Source: Lentisphaeria bacterium
GTDB lineage: Bacteria > Verrucomicrobiota > Lentisphaeria > Oligosphaerales > Oligosphaeraceae
Length of the DNA stretch: 14,936 bases
Direction: 5' to 3'
Assembly (NCBI GenBank): GCA_016287975.1
Contig: JAEEXV010000185.1
Span: 1 to 14,936, forward strand
Positions 7,444-14,732 of the stretch are shown piece after piece. How positions within the stretch are numbered: position 1 is the first letter of the stretch; every line of letters starts with the position of its first letter. Both the position numbers and the translations under genes were made by a program. Below the pieces are notes generated by a model, which saw only the letters and a list, made by a program, of their open reading frames with translations, ran no database searches and was not told the origin of the DNA.

Positions 7444-7959
7444 TCAGCGGGACTTCTTCCCTGCGCGGGGGGCTTTGCATTCGCCGCGGAGTCCAGGCAG
7501 GAGATTGGCCATTTCGATGGCGGTGAGGGCGGCGGAGGCGCCGCGGTTGCCAGCCTTGCTGCCAGAGCGCTCGATGGCCTGCTCGATGTTCTCGGTGGTG
7601 ACGACGCCGTAGATGACGGGGACGCCAGTCTGGAGGCTGATCTGGGCGAAGGACTTGGAGACCTCGCTGTTGATCATGGTGGCGTGCTGGGTGGAGCCCT
7701 GGATGACGACGCCGAGGCCGATGATGGCGTCGTAGTTGCCTGACTCGGCCAGGGTCTTGACGGCGAGCGGGGTTTCGAAGGAGCCTGGCACCCAGGCGAC
7801 GGTGAGGTCGTCGGGGGAGGCGCCGTGGCGCAGGAGGGTGTCCTTGGCGCCTGCGAGGAGCTGTTCGACGAAGATGCTGTTGAAGCGCGCGCAGACGATG
7901 CCGAACTTGAGTCCAGTGGCGTCGAGTTTGCCTTCGATGGTCTTGATGGCTTTGTCCAT
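7444..7959 (-). CDS. ribH: 6,7-dimethyl-8-ribityllumazine synthase (RibH)
   Basis: The 171-residue enzyme condenses the ribityl pyrimidine with dihydroxybutanone phosphate in the penultimate step of riboflavin synthesis, probably as a cytoplasmic pentamer or capsid. Seen are CARFN (23-27), PGSFE (58-62), [10 protein letters not shown] with the catalytic histidine H92, [27 protein letters not shown] C-terminal signature (118-140) and IEMANLL. The segment after H92 departs from the usual VIRGxTxHxDYV: the arginine is glutamine and the DY pair is lost. The C-terminal tail (158-171) is basic. A strong AGGAG at 7967-7971 overlaps the ribBA stop and sits seven bases before the ATG, so the two are translationally linked. 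Confidence 0.96.
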   Translation of the reverse strand: MDKAIKTIEGKLDATGLKFGIVCARFNSIFVEQLLAGAKDTLLRHGASPDDLTVAWVPGSFETPLAVKTLAESGNYDAIIGLGVVIQGSTQHATMINSEVSKSFAQISLQTGVPVIYGVVTTENIEQAIERSGSKAGNRGASAALTAIEMANLLPGLRGECKAPRAGKKSR

Positions 7960-7969
7960 GGTGTTTCTC

Positions 7970-9157
7970 CTAAAGCAGGTGGTTCATGCGGTCGCGCTTG
8001 GTGGCGAGGTATTTTTCGTCCTCGGGATGGGGGGGGATGACGAGCGGCTCCCGTCCAGTGACGGCGAGGCCGTATCCAGAGAGTCCGACGAGTTTCTTGG
8101 GGTTGTTGGTGAGGAGGCGGATGCTCCTGACGCCGAGGTTCAGCAGGATTTCGGCGCCGATGCCGTATTCGCGCAGGTCGGGGGCGAAGCCGAGGCGGAC
8201 GTTGGCGTCGACGGTGTCGAGGCCCTTTTCCTGGAGGTGGTAGGCGTGGAGCTTGTTGGCCAGTCCGATGCCGCGGCCCTCCTGGCGCATGTAGACGAGG
8301 ATGCCGCAGGGGGCGGCGGCGATCTGGCGGAGGGCTCGGTCGAGCTGCTCGCCGCAGTCGCAGCGGTGGGAGTGGAAGACGTCGCCAGTGAGGCACTCGC
8401 TGTGGACGCGGACGAGGACGTCCTCCTTGCCTGAGACGTCGCCGTGGACGAGGGCGAGGTGTTCGAGGCCGTTGTGCCGTGCGCGGAAGCAGTAGAGTTC
8501 GAAGTCGCCGTATTCGGTGGGGAGGTGGACGGTCTCGACGCGCTCGACGAGGCGTTCGGTGCGTCTGCGGAAGGCGATGAGGTCGGCGATGCAGCCGAAT
8601 TTGAGCTTGTGCCGTTTGGCGAACTCGGTGAGTTCGGGGACGCGGGCCATGTGTCCGTCGGGCTTGAGGATTTCGCAGATGGCGGCGCAGGGGGTCATGC
8701 CTGCGAAGCGCATGAGGTCGAGGGCGGCCTCGGTGTGGCCAGTGCGGACGAGGACGCCGCCAGTGCGTCCGATGAGTGGGAAGCAGTGTCCAGGCGAGTG
8801 GAAGTCCTGGGCGAGTTTGGCGGGGTCGGCGAGGTCTCGGATGGTCTTGGCGCGGTCGAAGGCGGAGATGCCCGTGGTGGTGCCCTCGTTGGCGTCGACG
8901 GAGACGGTGAAGCAGGTGCCGAGGGGGTCGGTGTTGCGGGTCATCTCGGGGAGTCCGAGTTCGAGGGCGCGTTCTCGCGTGATGGGGGTGCAGACGAGGC
9001 CGCGCGCCTCCGTCACCATGAAGTTGATGGCCTCAGGGGTCGCCTTTTCGGCGGCGATGATGAGGTCGCCTTCGTTCTCGCGGTTTTCGTCATCGGTGAG
9101 GATGACCATTTTGCCGTGGGCGAGGTCGGCGATGATTTCTTCGATGGGGGCGAACAT
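7970..9157 (-). CDS. ribBA: Bifunctional RibBA (DHBP synthase / GTP cyclohydrolase II)
   Basis: The 395-residue protein supplies both precursors of lumazine. The N-terminal RibB half (1-200) makes 3,4-dihydroxy-2-butanone 4-phosphate from ribulose 5-phosphate; it has [11 protein letters not shown] (22-32), DFHSPGH (118-124), RTGHTEA (138-144) and ICEIL. The RibA half (about 205-395) opens GTP to the pyrimidine; it has zinc ligands C255, C266 and C268, RQEGRGIGL (291-299), YGIGAEIL (331-338) and TNNPKK (350-355). Both active sites look complete. It lies ten bases before ribH. Seven bases upstream of the ATG begins a run of sixteen C on the coding strand, exactly where a ribosome-binding site is expected, so its translation signal is unusual. 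No FMN riboswitch fits the 96 bases upstream. Confidence 0.97.
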   Translation of the reverse strand: MFAPIEEIIADLAHGKMVILTDDENRENEGDLIIAAEKATPEAINFMVTEARGLVCTPITRERALELGLPEMTRNTDPLGTCFTVSVDANEGTTTGISAFDRAKTIRDLADPAKLAQDFHSPGHCFPLIGRTGGVLVRTGHTEAALDLMRFAGMTPCAAICEILKPDGHMARVPELTEFAKRHKLKFGCIADLIAFRRRTERLVERVETVHLPTEYGDFELYCFRARHNGLEHLALVHGDVSGKEDVLVRVHSECLTGDVFHSHRCDCGEQLDRALRQIAAAPCGILVYMRQEGRGIGLANKLHAYHLQEKGLDTVDANVRLGFAPDLREYGIGAEILLNLGVRSIRLLTNNPKKLVGLSGYGLAVTGREPLVIPPHPEDEKYLATKRDRMNHLL

Positions 9158-9164
9158 GGGAAGC

Positions 9165-9180
9165 GGGGGGGGGGGGGGGG
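9165..9180 (-). repeat. Poly-G16 tract before ribBA (poly-C on coding strand)
   Basis: A run of sixteen identical bases sits seven bases upstream of the ribBA ATG. It is the longest homopolymer seen in the window and occupies the Shine-Dalgarno window. It could be a slippage-prone contingency tract or an assembly-length uncertainty. Confidence 0.9.
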
Positions 9181-9191
9181 ATTGGGGCAGG

Positions 9192-9217
9192 GGGCCTGGC
9201 AGGGGGACGCCAGGCCC
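9192..9217 (-). terminator. Strong hairpin between porin and ribBA
   Basis: This is a perfect 9-bp stem (GGGCCTGGC / GCCAGGCCC) with an 8-base loop, 37 bases past the porin stop. On the coding strand it is followed by C-rich, G-poor sequence and the poly-C run, and not by a T-run. It may end porin transcripts in a Rho-assisted way, protect their 3' end, or control ribBA. Confidence 0.45.
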
Positions 9218-9253
9218 GCGGTGGGCCGCATGGCGGTCGGTTTGGGGGCGGTA

Positions 9254-10657
9254 TTAGAACGTCCAGAGGATCTGGAGCTGGAGCCAGTTGGGGTCGTGTC
9301 CGTCGCGGTAGTAGTCGCCCATGGACATGTGGGAGAACTCGGCGGAGAAGGAGAGGTGGTCGTTGAACTTGTAGTCGGCGAAGAGGGAGGTGAGGAGTCC
9401 GTAGAAGTTTCCGCCGCCCGTGCAGGGGCCTGAGCCGATGGCGGCGGCGCCGCTGGCGTGGGCGGCGTAGCAGGCGGCGGTGCGGAGTTTGAAGGAGAGG
9501 GCCTCGGTGGGCTTGCAGTTGAGGTCGAGCTGGTACATGTTCAGGTTGGACCAGAAACTGTTCCAGGCGAGTGGGATGAGGTTTTCAGCCCAGATGGGGC
9601 AGGCGGACCAGACGGGGATCCAGCCCTCGCCCTTTCGGGTGGAGGTGCGGTCGCCTGAGAAGTGGGTGTAGGCGAGGCCGATGGAGGAGTTGCAGGGGAC
9701 GGCGTCGGGGAGGTGGAAGAGGAGGCGGGCGTCGAGCATGTTTGCCTGGTGGGGGCGGTTGTCGGCGTTGTTGCCGAGCTGGAGTGCGCCCTCGACGGAG
9801 TATTCGAGGAAGTCGAGGCTTTCGGGCGAGCCGAAGATGCGCGCGCCCGCGGTGTGGAGGGATCGGTTCATGTCGGCGGGGTAGCGCCGTTCGGCCTGGT
9901 TTGGCTTGTCGTCGTCGATGTCGTCGAAGAAGTAGTAGAGGTCGAAGTTGAAGGCGGCGGACTGCTTGCGGGTCCAGTAGACGCCTGCGGTGAAGATGTC
10001 GCCCGCGCGGAGGCGGCGGTTGCGGTCGTTGAGGACGGTGGCGCGGTCCTTCCAGGTGTTGTAGAGGACGAGGATGGAGAGGTCGTCGACGTCGTCCTTG
10101 TAGCGGAGGCGCGCGCCGTCGTAGTAGGAGGTGCGGGCCTGGTCGTGCGGGGTTCCCTCGGAGAAGATGAGGCCGTTTCCGAAGCCGAAGTTGAGTCGTC
10201 CGACATTCAGGGAGAGTCCTTCGATGCCCGCGAGGCGTCGGAACTCGATTTCAGCGAGGTCGAGGATGACCTCGTCGGGGAACTGCCAGGTCGCGCCGCC
10301 GCGGTGGATGTTGTTGGGGTTGCTGGTGTTGCTGGTGAAGTACTGGGAGCGGTTGACGAGGCGCAGGCGGATGGAGACGTCCTCGCCGAGGGTGAGGTCG
10401 GTCCAGAGGCGGGTGCGGAAGCGGAGGTATTGGACGGCGGGGCCTTTCATGCCGCCGTCGGGGTTGAGGATGGCGCGGTTGAAGGTCTCGTAGCGGGTGC
10501 GGAGGTCGCCGCCGAGGTGGAGCGAGACATCGTCGGCGAGCTGGAAGTCCCAGCCTGTCTTGGGGGGTGCCTTGGCCTGGGTCTTCGGGGCGGTCTGGGC
10601 GAGGGCGGGGAGCAGCGCGAGGAGGGCGGCGAGGATGGCAAGTCGGAGGGATTTCAT
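9254..10657 (-). CDS. Outer-membrane porin, alginate-export-like
   Basis: This 467-residue protein has a signal peptide of about 20 residues (hydrophobic AILAALLALLPALA) and ends in LQILWTF, the C-terminal aromatic typical of outer-membrane beta-barrels. Alternating polar and hydrophobic strands run throughout. The stretches YLRFRTRLWTDL, LNVGRLNFGFGNGLIFSEGTPHD and YYDGARLRY resemble the alginate export (AlgE-like) barrel family. Family relatives move anionic polysaccharides or other solutes; the substrate here is unknown, and no alginate synthesis genes are nearby, so an alginate role should not be assumed. Three to four cysteines in the C-terminal half are unusual for a porin. It starts 25 bases after the nitroreductase with an AGGAA about six bases before the ATG. 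Confidence 0.85.
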   Translation of the reverse strand: MKSLRLAILAALLALLPALAQTAPKTQAKAPPKTGWDFQLADDVSLHLGGDLRTRYETFNRAILNPDGGMKGPAVQYLRFRTRLWTDLTLGEDVSIRLRLVNRSQYFTSNTSNPNNIHRGGATWQFPDEVILDLAEIEFRRLAGIEGLSLNVGRLNFGFGNGLIFSEGTPHDQARTSYYDGARLRYKDDVDDLSILVLYNTWKDRATVLNDRNRRLRAGDIFTAGVYWTRKQSAAFNFDLYYFFDDIDDDKPNQAERRYPADMNRSLHTAGARIFGSPESLDFLEYSVEGALQLGNNADNRPHQANMLDARLLFHLPDAVPCNSSIGLAYTHFSGDRTSTRKGEGWIPVWSACPIWAENLIPLAWNSFWSNLNMYQLDLNCKPTEALSFKLRTAACYAAHASGAAAIGSGPCTGGGNFYGLLTSLFADYKFNDHLSFSAEFSHMSMGDYYRDGHDPNWLQLQILWTF

Positions 10658-10682
10658 GGTGTTCCTGCCAGTTGTGGTGGGG

Positions 10683-11315
10683 CTACTTGGCCGCGGGGTG
10701 GCCGACGATCATGGACATGATGGCCTTCTTGTTGGGGGGGAGCTTCAGGAGCCTGGCGAGTTCGGGGGCGTTGACGCCTGCGCAGCAGACGGCCTTGAGG
10801 CCAATGTTGGCGCAGTAGAGGTAGATGTCCTGGCAGATGGAGCCTGCCTCGTATCCGATGAAGATGAGGCGGCTTTCGTCGGGGAGGTTCTTGAAGGTGT
10901 CGAGGTCGGCGACGAGGATGATGGAGACGGCGGCGTTGCCGCCCATGTTGCGTCGGCGGTCGGCGAGGTTGCGGTGGTCCTTGTCGTCGACTTTGGTGAT
11001 GGCGTGCTTTTTCACGTCGTACTGGAAGACGCCGTTGGCGGTGATGGCGTAGAGTTCGATGGCGTAGCGGCCCATCGCGACGGCGACGGTGCGCTTGCCG
11101 TTGGGGCGGTTGACGCCAGTGGCGGCCCAGAGGAGGTTGGAGAGGACCTGGGCGGTGACGGGCTGGGATCCGAAGACTCGGGTGGTCTGGCGCTCCTGGA
11201 GGGCGTGGGCGAGGGTGCCGTCGCCGAGATTCGGCGCGGGCAGTTTGACGGCGTCGGCGGCGAATGCGAGGGCGGCGGTGCAGAGGAGGGCGGCGAGGAG
11301 GGTGCGGATCTTCAT
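10683..11315 (-). CDS. Exported SagB-type nitroreductase-like flavoprotein
   Basis: This is a 210-residue protein of the nitroreductase fold, SagB/ThcOx-like branch, which binds FMN and oxidises or reduces small or peptide substrates. Residues 1-20 are a clear signal peptide, so it acts outside the cytoplasm. Visible are LQERQTTRVF (39-48, FMN phosphate contacts), LSNLLWAATGVNRPNGKRT (58-76), and a C-terminal helix EAGSICQDIYLYCANIGL (156-173). An AAGGAG at 11324-11329 eight bases before the ATG fixes the start; the frame is open further upstream only as a shadow of the preceding gene. The ATG overlaps the stop of the MlaA-hydrolase gene, indicating translational coupling. No lanthipeptide or azole precursor and no YcaO gene is present, so a peptide-modifying role has no support here. 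Confidence 0.88.
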   Translation of the reverse strand: MKIRTLLAALLCTAALAFAADAVKLPAPNLGDGTLAHALQERQTTRVFGSQPVTAQVLSNLLWAATGVNRPNGKRTVAVAMGRYAIELYAITANGVFQYDVKKHAITKVDDKDHRNLADRRRNMGGNAAVSIILVADLDTFKNLPDESRLIFIGYEAGSICQDIYLYCANIGLKAVCCAGVNAPELARLLKLPPNKKAIMSMIVGHPAAK

Positions 11316-13219
11316 TGGTGGATCTCCTTGGGGCTGCGGTTGCCCAGCAGGGTGGCGGCCATGGCCTGCTGGTATTCGGGGACGGGCATGGATCCGAGGT
11401 GGCCGCCGTTGTCGAAGAGAATGGCGCGCGCGCCGAAGACGGCGGTGTACCATTCGGCGTCTTCGGCGCGGATCAGGAAGTCGTTGCGGTTCTGGAAGAC
11501 GAAGACGCGGTCGTTTTTGGCGAGGGTGTCCTGGAGGGCGTCGAGGCTGCAGCGTCGGGCGAACTCGGCGTCGGGCAGGTCGGCGAGGCCGTGGGCGCGG
11601 TAGTATGGCAGGACGAGTTTTTCGAGGTAGCGCTGGAACGGGAAGGCGAGGGTTTCGGCGAAGAGGTTGTTGCGGTGGAAGACTGCGTCAGGGGCTTCGC
11701 GGAGGGCGCCAGTGGGGCGGCGTTGTTCCTGGGCCTGGAGGACGGCGGCGAGGTTGAGGCGCATGCTGAGGCCGATGAGGAACTGTGATTCGTCGCGGGT
11801 GAGCGGCATGGGCGCAGGCGGGGGCTGGGTGTTGAGGACGGCGAGGAGGCGCGCCGCCATCTGGCGGATGCGCTCCTCGCGCTTTCCCTCGGGCCAGCGG
11901 AGCGGGATGTCGTAGTACTGGTCGATGGTGCGGAGGGCGTGCATGACGTCCCTGGGCGGATTGATGGCGAGGTAGCGCTGGATGCGGAGGCCAGGGACGA
12001 TCTCGCCATTGTTCTCGGCGGCGGCCAGGTGGAGGGCGTTGATGGCGCCGAGGGAGTAGCCCAGGAGATAGCACTCCTCCTGGCCGCCAGTGCGGTAGTG
12101 TCGGCGGTAGTCGGCGAGGACGGCGGCGAGGTTGGCGGCGAGGCGGGGGACGTCGGCGGGGAAATATCCAGGGGGGGCGTCGGAGCCGGAGTTGAGGAAG
12201 TAGTCGGGAGTGAAGGTGGAGGAGAGGGCGATGACCGCGCAACCCTGCCTGAGGAAGATTTGCGCGAGGGCGGAGACGGCTTCGGACTGGCGGTGTCCGC
12301 CGATGCCAGGGAGGAGCAGCACGATGCGCGTGGCGCCGCGCTTCGGCCAGCAGGCGTAGGGGAGGCGGTGGCCGTCGGGGAGGCGGGCGCGGCGCTGGCG
12401 GGCCTCGTAGTGGAAGGCGGGCTGGTCGGGGGTGAATGCGAGGTATCCGAAGGACTGGTCGCAGTCATAGTCGTCGCGCGGGACGGGGGTGGTTTCAGCG
12501 GCCTCGGCGGCGAGGACGGTCATGAGTTTGGCGAGTTCGTAGTGGTCGTATTGGGTGGCGAAGAACCTGGCGAGCGTGGGGTCGTCCTCGACGTGGTCGT
12601 TGATCCTGAGGCCAGTGTTGATGGGGAAGGAGACAGACCAGGGGAGGAACCAGCCGACGGGGTTCAGGGGCATGTCAAGGATCTTGCCTGCGGCGTCGCG
12701 GACGGAGCCTGGGCCGAGGACGGGGAGGTTCAGGTACTGTCCTCGGGGGACGCCCCAGCGGGCGAGGGTCTGGGTGAAACTGCCGTGGATGTGCGGCAGG
12801 CCCCAATTGGTGGCGGGGTCGAAGAGGCCGAGGATGCCGACGGTGGTGTTGACGAGGAAGCGCCCCGTGTCCTTGCCTGCGGCGGCCCACTCGGCCTGGA
12901 GGAGGTGGCTGGCGACGCGCACGGGGAAACCGAGGTTTTCAGTGGCGTTGGAGATGCCTGCGCGGACGGGGGCGGGGACGCAGAAGCGCACGAGCTGCGC
13001 GGCGGGCGACATGACGTGGGTCTCCAGGCCTGCGTTGAATGCGTGGGTGGCGCGGTTCAGGGGCTCCCAGTCGTCCTGGATCGGCGAGATGAAATGCGCG
13101 ACGCCGACGGGGGCGTAGTCGCGGGTGCGGTCCGCCGTGGCGCACGAGACCAGCCCCAGCGCCAGCAGACAGGCGAGGGCGGCCAGCGGCAAATAGGTTT
13201 TCCGGCAGTGGGAGGACAC
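11312..13219 (-). CDS. MlaA lipoprotein fused to alpha/beta hydrolase
   Basis: This 635-residue frame starts at GTG 13219 with a GGAG seven bases upstream. A lipoprotein signal ends in LVSC with lipidated C26. Residues 47-235 match MlaA/VacJ: WEPLNRATHAFN, PVRAGISNATENLGFPV, GRFLVNTTVGILGLFD, TLARWGVPRGQYLNLPVLGP and VRDAAG. MlaA forms a ring-like channel that removes phospholipids from the outer leaflet of the outer membrane. Residues 285-625 form an alpha/beta hydrolase: oxyanion segment PGIGGH (304-309), nucleophile elbow GYSLG with S389, and a candidate triad D580 in NRND and H607 in NGGHLG. The hydrolase substrate is unknown, but a lipid or ester is attractive (inference). mlaBCDEF are not in the window. 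The SagB-like gene overlaps its stop by four bases. Confidence 0.92.
   Translation of the reverse strand: MSSHCRKTYLPLAALACLLALGLVSCATADRTRDYAPVGVAHFISPIQDDWEPLNRATHAFNAGLETHVMSPAAQLVRFCVPAPVRAGISNATENLGFPVRVASHLLQAEWAAAGKDTGRFLVNTTVGILGLFDPATNWGLPHIHGSFTQTLARWGVPRGQYLNLPVLGPGSVRDAAGKILDMPLNPVGWFLPWSVSFPINTGLRINDHVEDDPTLARFFATQYDHYELAKLMTVLAAEAAETTPVPRDDYDCDQSFGYLAFTPDQPAFHYEARQRRARLPDGHRLPYACWPKRGATRIVLLLPGIGGHRQSEAVSALAQIFLRQGCAVIALSSTFTPDYFLNSGSDAPPGYFPADVPRLAANLAAVLADYRRHYRTGGQEECYLLGYSLGAINALHLAAAENNGEIVPGLRIQRYLAINPPRDVMHALRTIDQYYDIPLRWPEGKREERIRQMAARLLAVLNTQPPPAPMPLTRDESQFLIGLSMRLNLAAVLQAQEQRRPTGALREAPDAVFHRNNLFAETLAFPFQRYLEKLVLPYYRAHGLADLPDAEFARRCSLDALQDTLAKNDRVFVFQNRNDFLIRAEDAEWYTAVFGARAILFDNGGHLGSMPVPEYQQAMAATLLGNRSPKEIHQ
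11324..11329 (-). promoter_or_regulatory. Shine-Dalgarno of the nitroreductase gene
   Basis: AAGGAG on the coding strand lies inside the end of the MlaA-hydrolase gene, eight bases before the ATG at 11315. It decides the start of the SagB-like gene. Confidence 0.8.
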
Positions 13220-13357
13220 GTGCGCACTCCACGATATGAAAGAACGATGGTCATCGGCAAAAAGGCCGACGGGAATTGGCACAATGTAAATCTCCCCAGC
13301 GGTTTTGCCATTTGGGGACGGCAAGTTTTTCGCATGGGACGGCGGGAGGGGCCAGCC
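13220..13357. other. Intergenic gap between MFS gene and MlaA-hydrolase
   Basis: This 138-base gap is less GC-rich than its surroundings and carries short A- and T-runs. It is the most likely promoter region for the envelope genes. A weak candidate (TTGCCG, 16 bases, then CATATC) can be read on the minus strand near 13232-13259, but it is poor. No strong terminator for the MFS gene is seen; a 5-bp TTGCC/GGCAA inverted repeat is all I find. Confidence 0.5.
13227..13230 (-). promoter_or_regulatory. Shine-Dalgarno supporting GTG start of MlaA-hydrolase
   Basis: GGAG (within GTGGAG) lies seven bases before GTG 13217-13219. That start puts the lipoprotein signal at the N terminus, while the longer TTG-initiated frame from 13324 would bury it. 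Confidence 0.65.
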
Positions 13358-14596
13358 TCACGGGTGGCGCGGGCGGGAGAAGCGCAGCGTCATCACGTTC
13401 ACGATGTTCACGGCATAGAGGGAGGCCAGCAGCGCGATGACCCCGCCGAGGCCCCAGCGGTCGAAGACCCGCAGCGAGACCTGGTTGCCGACCAGCCCCG
13501 CCACGCCCCATGCCGAAAGCACCGCCCCGTGGATCTTGGAGATGTCCTGCATCCCGAAATGGTCGGCCAGGACGGCGGGGATGGTGGAGAAGCCCGCGCC
13601 ATAGCAGGCGTTGATGACGAGGAGCGTCAGGCCGATCCAAAGCGGCAGCAGCGCGGGCACCAGCATCACCGCCAGCGACAGCCCCAGCAGGATCAGCAGG
13701 ATGTCGATGCGCCGCGCGAGGCGGTCGCTCCACCACGCGAAGACGAGGCGCCCCGCGCCGTTCATCAGCCCGCAGCCAGTGATGACGGCGGTGAGGACCG
13801 CCTCGCGCATCCCGACCTTGTTCATCAACTGCTTGGAAAGCGGAATCAACGACAGCCCGCAGCTGATGTTCAGGAACATGAAGAGCCAGGCGCGCAGGAA
13901 CCACCCGTCCGTCAGCAGCCCGCGATAGGTGAAACGGCCGCCCGCGGCGCCGCCGTCCGCGCGAAGCCGTTCGGCCCGCAGCGCCTTCAGGGGCTTGTGC
14001 AGCAGCAGGGCGCTCGCCAGCATCGGCGGGGCGTAGATGAGCGCCAGCGCGCAGAAGAGCCCCGCCGTGCCGCAGCACCTCTCCAGCGCCTTCACCAGCA
14101 GGGTGCAAAGCGAGGAGCCCAGCCCGAAACTGATGATGGGGACGGCGGCCGCGATGGCGCGGTGCTTGTCAAACCACAGCATCAGCGTCTTGACGGGGGT
14201 GATGTAGATGATGCCCGTGCCCAGTCCGACCATCAGCCCGTAGCCGAGATAGAGCAGCCACAGCAACCTGAACCGCACCCCCAGCGCGGTCACCAGCAGC
14301 CCCGACAGGAAGAAGGCCATGCCGACAAAGGTGGACAGGCGGATGTTCCGCTCGACGATCTTCCCGAAGAAGGCCGCGCCCATGCCCAGGAAGAAGATGC
14401 CCAGCGAAAAGGCGAACTGGACGCGGGCCTGGGAGACGCCAAGGCGCTCGGCGATCGGGTTCGAGAATATGGTGAAGGCGTAGATCTGACCCACCGCCAG
14501 CGCCAGCAGGACCGCGGGCAGCAGCGCATTCCAGAAGCGCTTGCGGTTCAGGATAGAAGCGTGGCGCGCACGCCAGTCGAAGAGCAATGCATCCAT
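13358..14596 (-). CDS. MFS transporter, oxalate/formate antiporter (OFA) family
   Basis: This 412-residue permease has twelve predicted membrane helices and a central cytoplasmic loop (about 200-232). Typical OFA-branch stretches are GLGTGIIYITP followed by LWFDKHRAIAA (124-150), NGAGRLVFAWWSDRLARR (279-296) and CYGAGFSTIPAVLADHFG (331-348). Family members exchange or import small carboxylates such as oxalate/formate; the substrate of this one is not predictable from the motifs. A GTG at 14692 would extend the frame, but ATG 14596 has a GGAGG eight bases upstream and begins just before the first helix. Its coding strand is richer in G than C, opposite to all other genes in the window. No catabolic genes for oxalate are adjacent. 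Confidence 0.9.
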   Translation of the reverse strand: MDALLFDWRARHASILNRKRFWNALLPAVLLALAVGQIYAFTIFSNPIAERLGVSQARVQFAFSLGIFFLGMGAAFFGKIVERNIRLSTFVGMAFFLSGLLVTALGVRFRLLWLLYLGYGLMVGLGTGIIYITPVKTLMLWFDKHRAIAAAVPIISFGLGSSLCTLLVKALERCCGTAGLFCALALIYAPPMLASALLLHKPLKALRAERLRADGGAAGGRFTYRGLLTDGWFLRAWLFMFLNISCGLSLIPLSKQLMNKVGMREAVLTAVITGCGLMNGAGRLVFAWWSDRLARRIDILLILLGLSLAVMLVPALLPLWIGLTLLVINACYGAGFSTIPAVLADHFGMQDISKIHGAVLSAWGVAGLVGNQVSLRVFDRWGLGGVIALLASLYAVNIVNVMTLRFSRPRHP

Positions 14597-14604
14597 GGCC
14601 GTTT

Positions 14605-14609
14605 CCTCC
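14605..14609 (-). promoter_or_regulatory. Shine-Dalgarno of the MFS gene
   Basis: GGAGG on the coding strand lies eight bases before ATG 14596. It selects the 412-residue form over the 444-residue extension. Confidence 0.8.
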
Positions 14610-14732
14610 AGACAAAGGTGAACCATGCCCAGACGAACGGCTTTGACGGCACGGAAACGCCGCATCCGCGGTTCATGTGGTAAGCTCCACACGGGGAAGA
14701 AGAGACCCCGCTTCGTCAGTTCCGCGGACGGG

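Noticed and set aside
9158..9253. FMN riboswitch in front of ribBA
   Set aside because: The gap is only 96 bases and lacks the conserved RFN-element segments; only one hairpin and a homopolymer are present.
9254..10657. Alginate biosynthesis or export locus
   Set aside because: Only the barrel resembles AlgE-like exporters; no polymerase, epimerase or acetylation genes are adjacent.
10683..11315. Ribosomal-peptide (azole or lanthipeptide) biosynthetic cluster around the SagB-like gene
   Set aside because: No precursor peptide, YcaO or dedicated exporter is present, and the protein has a signal peptide.
13232..13259. Sigma-70 promoter before the MlaA-hydrolase gene
   Set aside because: The best pair (TTGCCG, 16 bases, CATATC) matches poorly and would leave almost no leader. 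I mention it only as a weak possibility.
11939..14683. A 914-residue open frame on the plus strand
   Set aside because: It is antisense to the MlaA-hydrolase and MFS genes, changes composition at their boundary, and shows no domain. Stops are rare in antisense frames of GC-rich genes.
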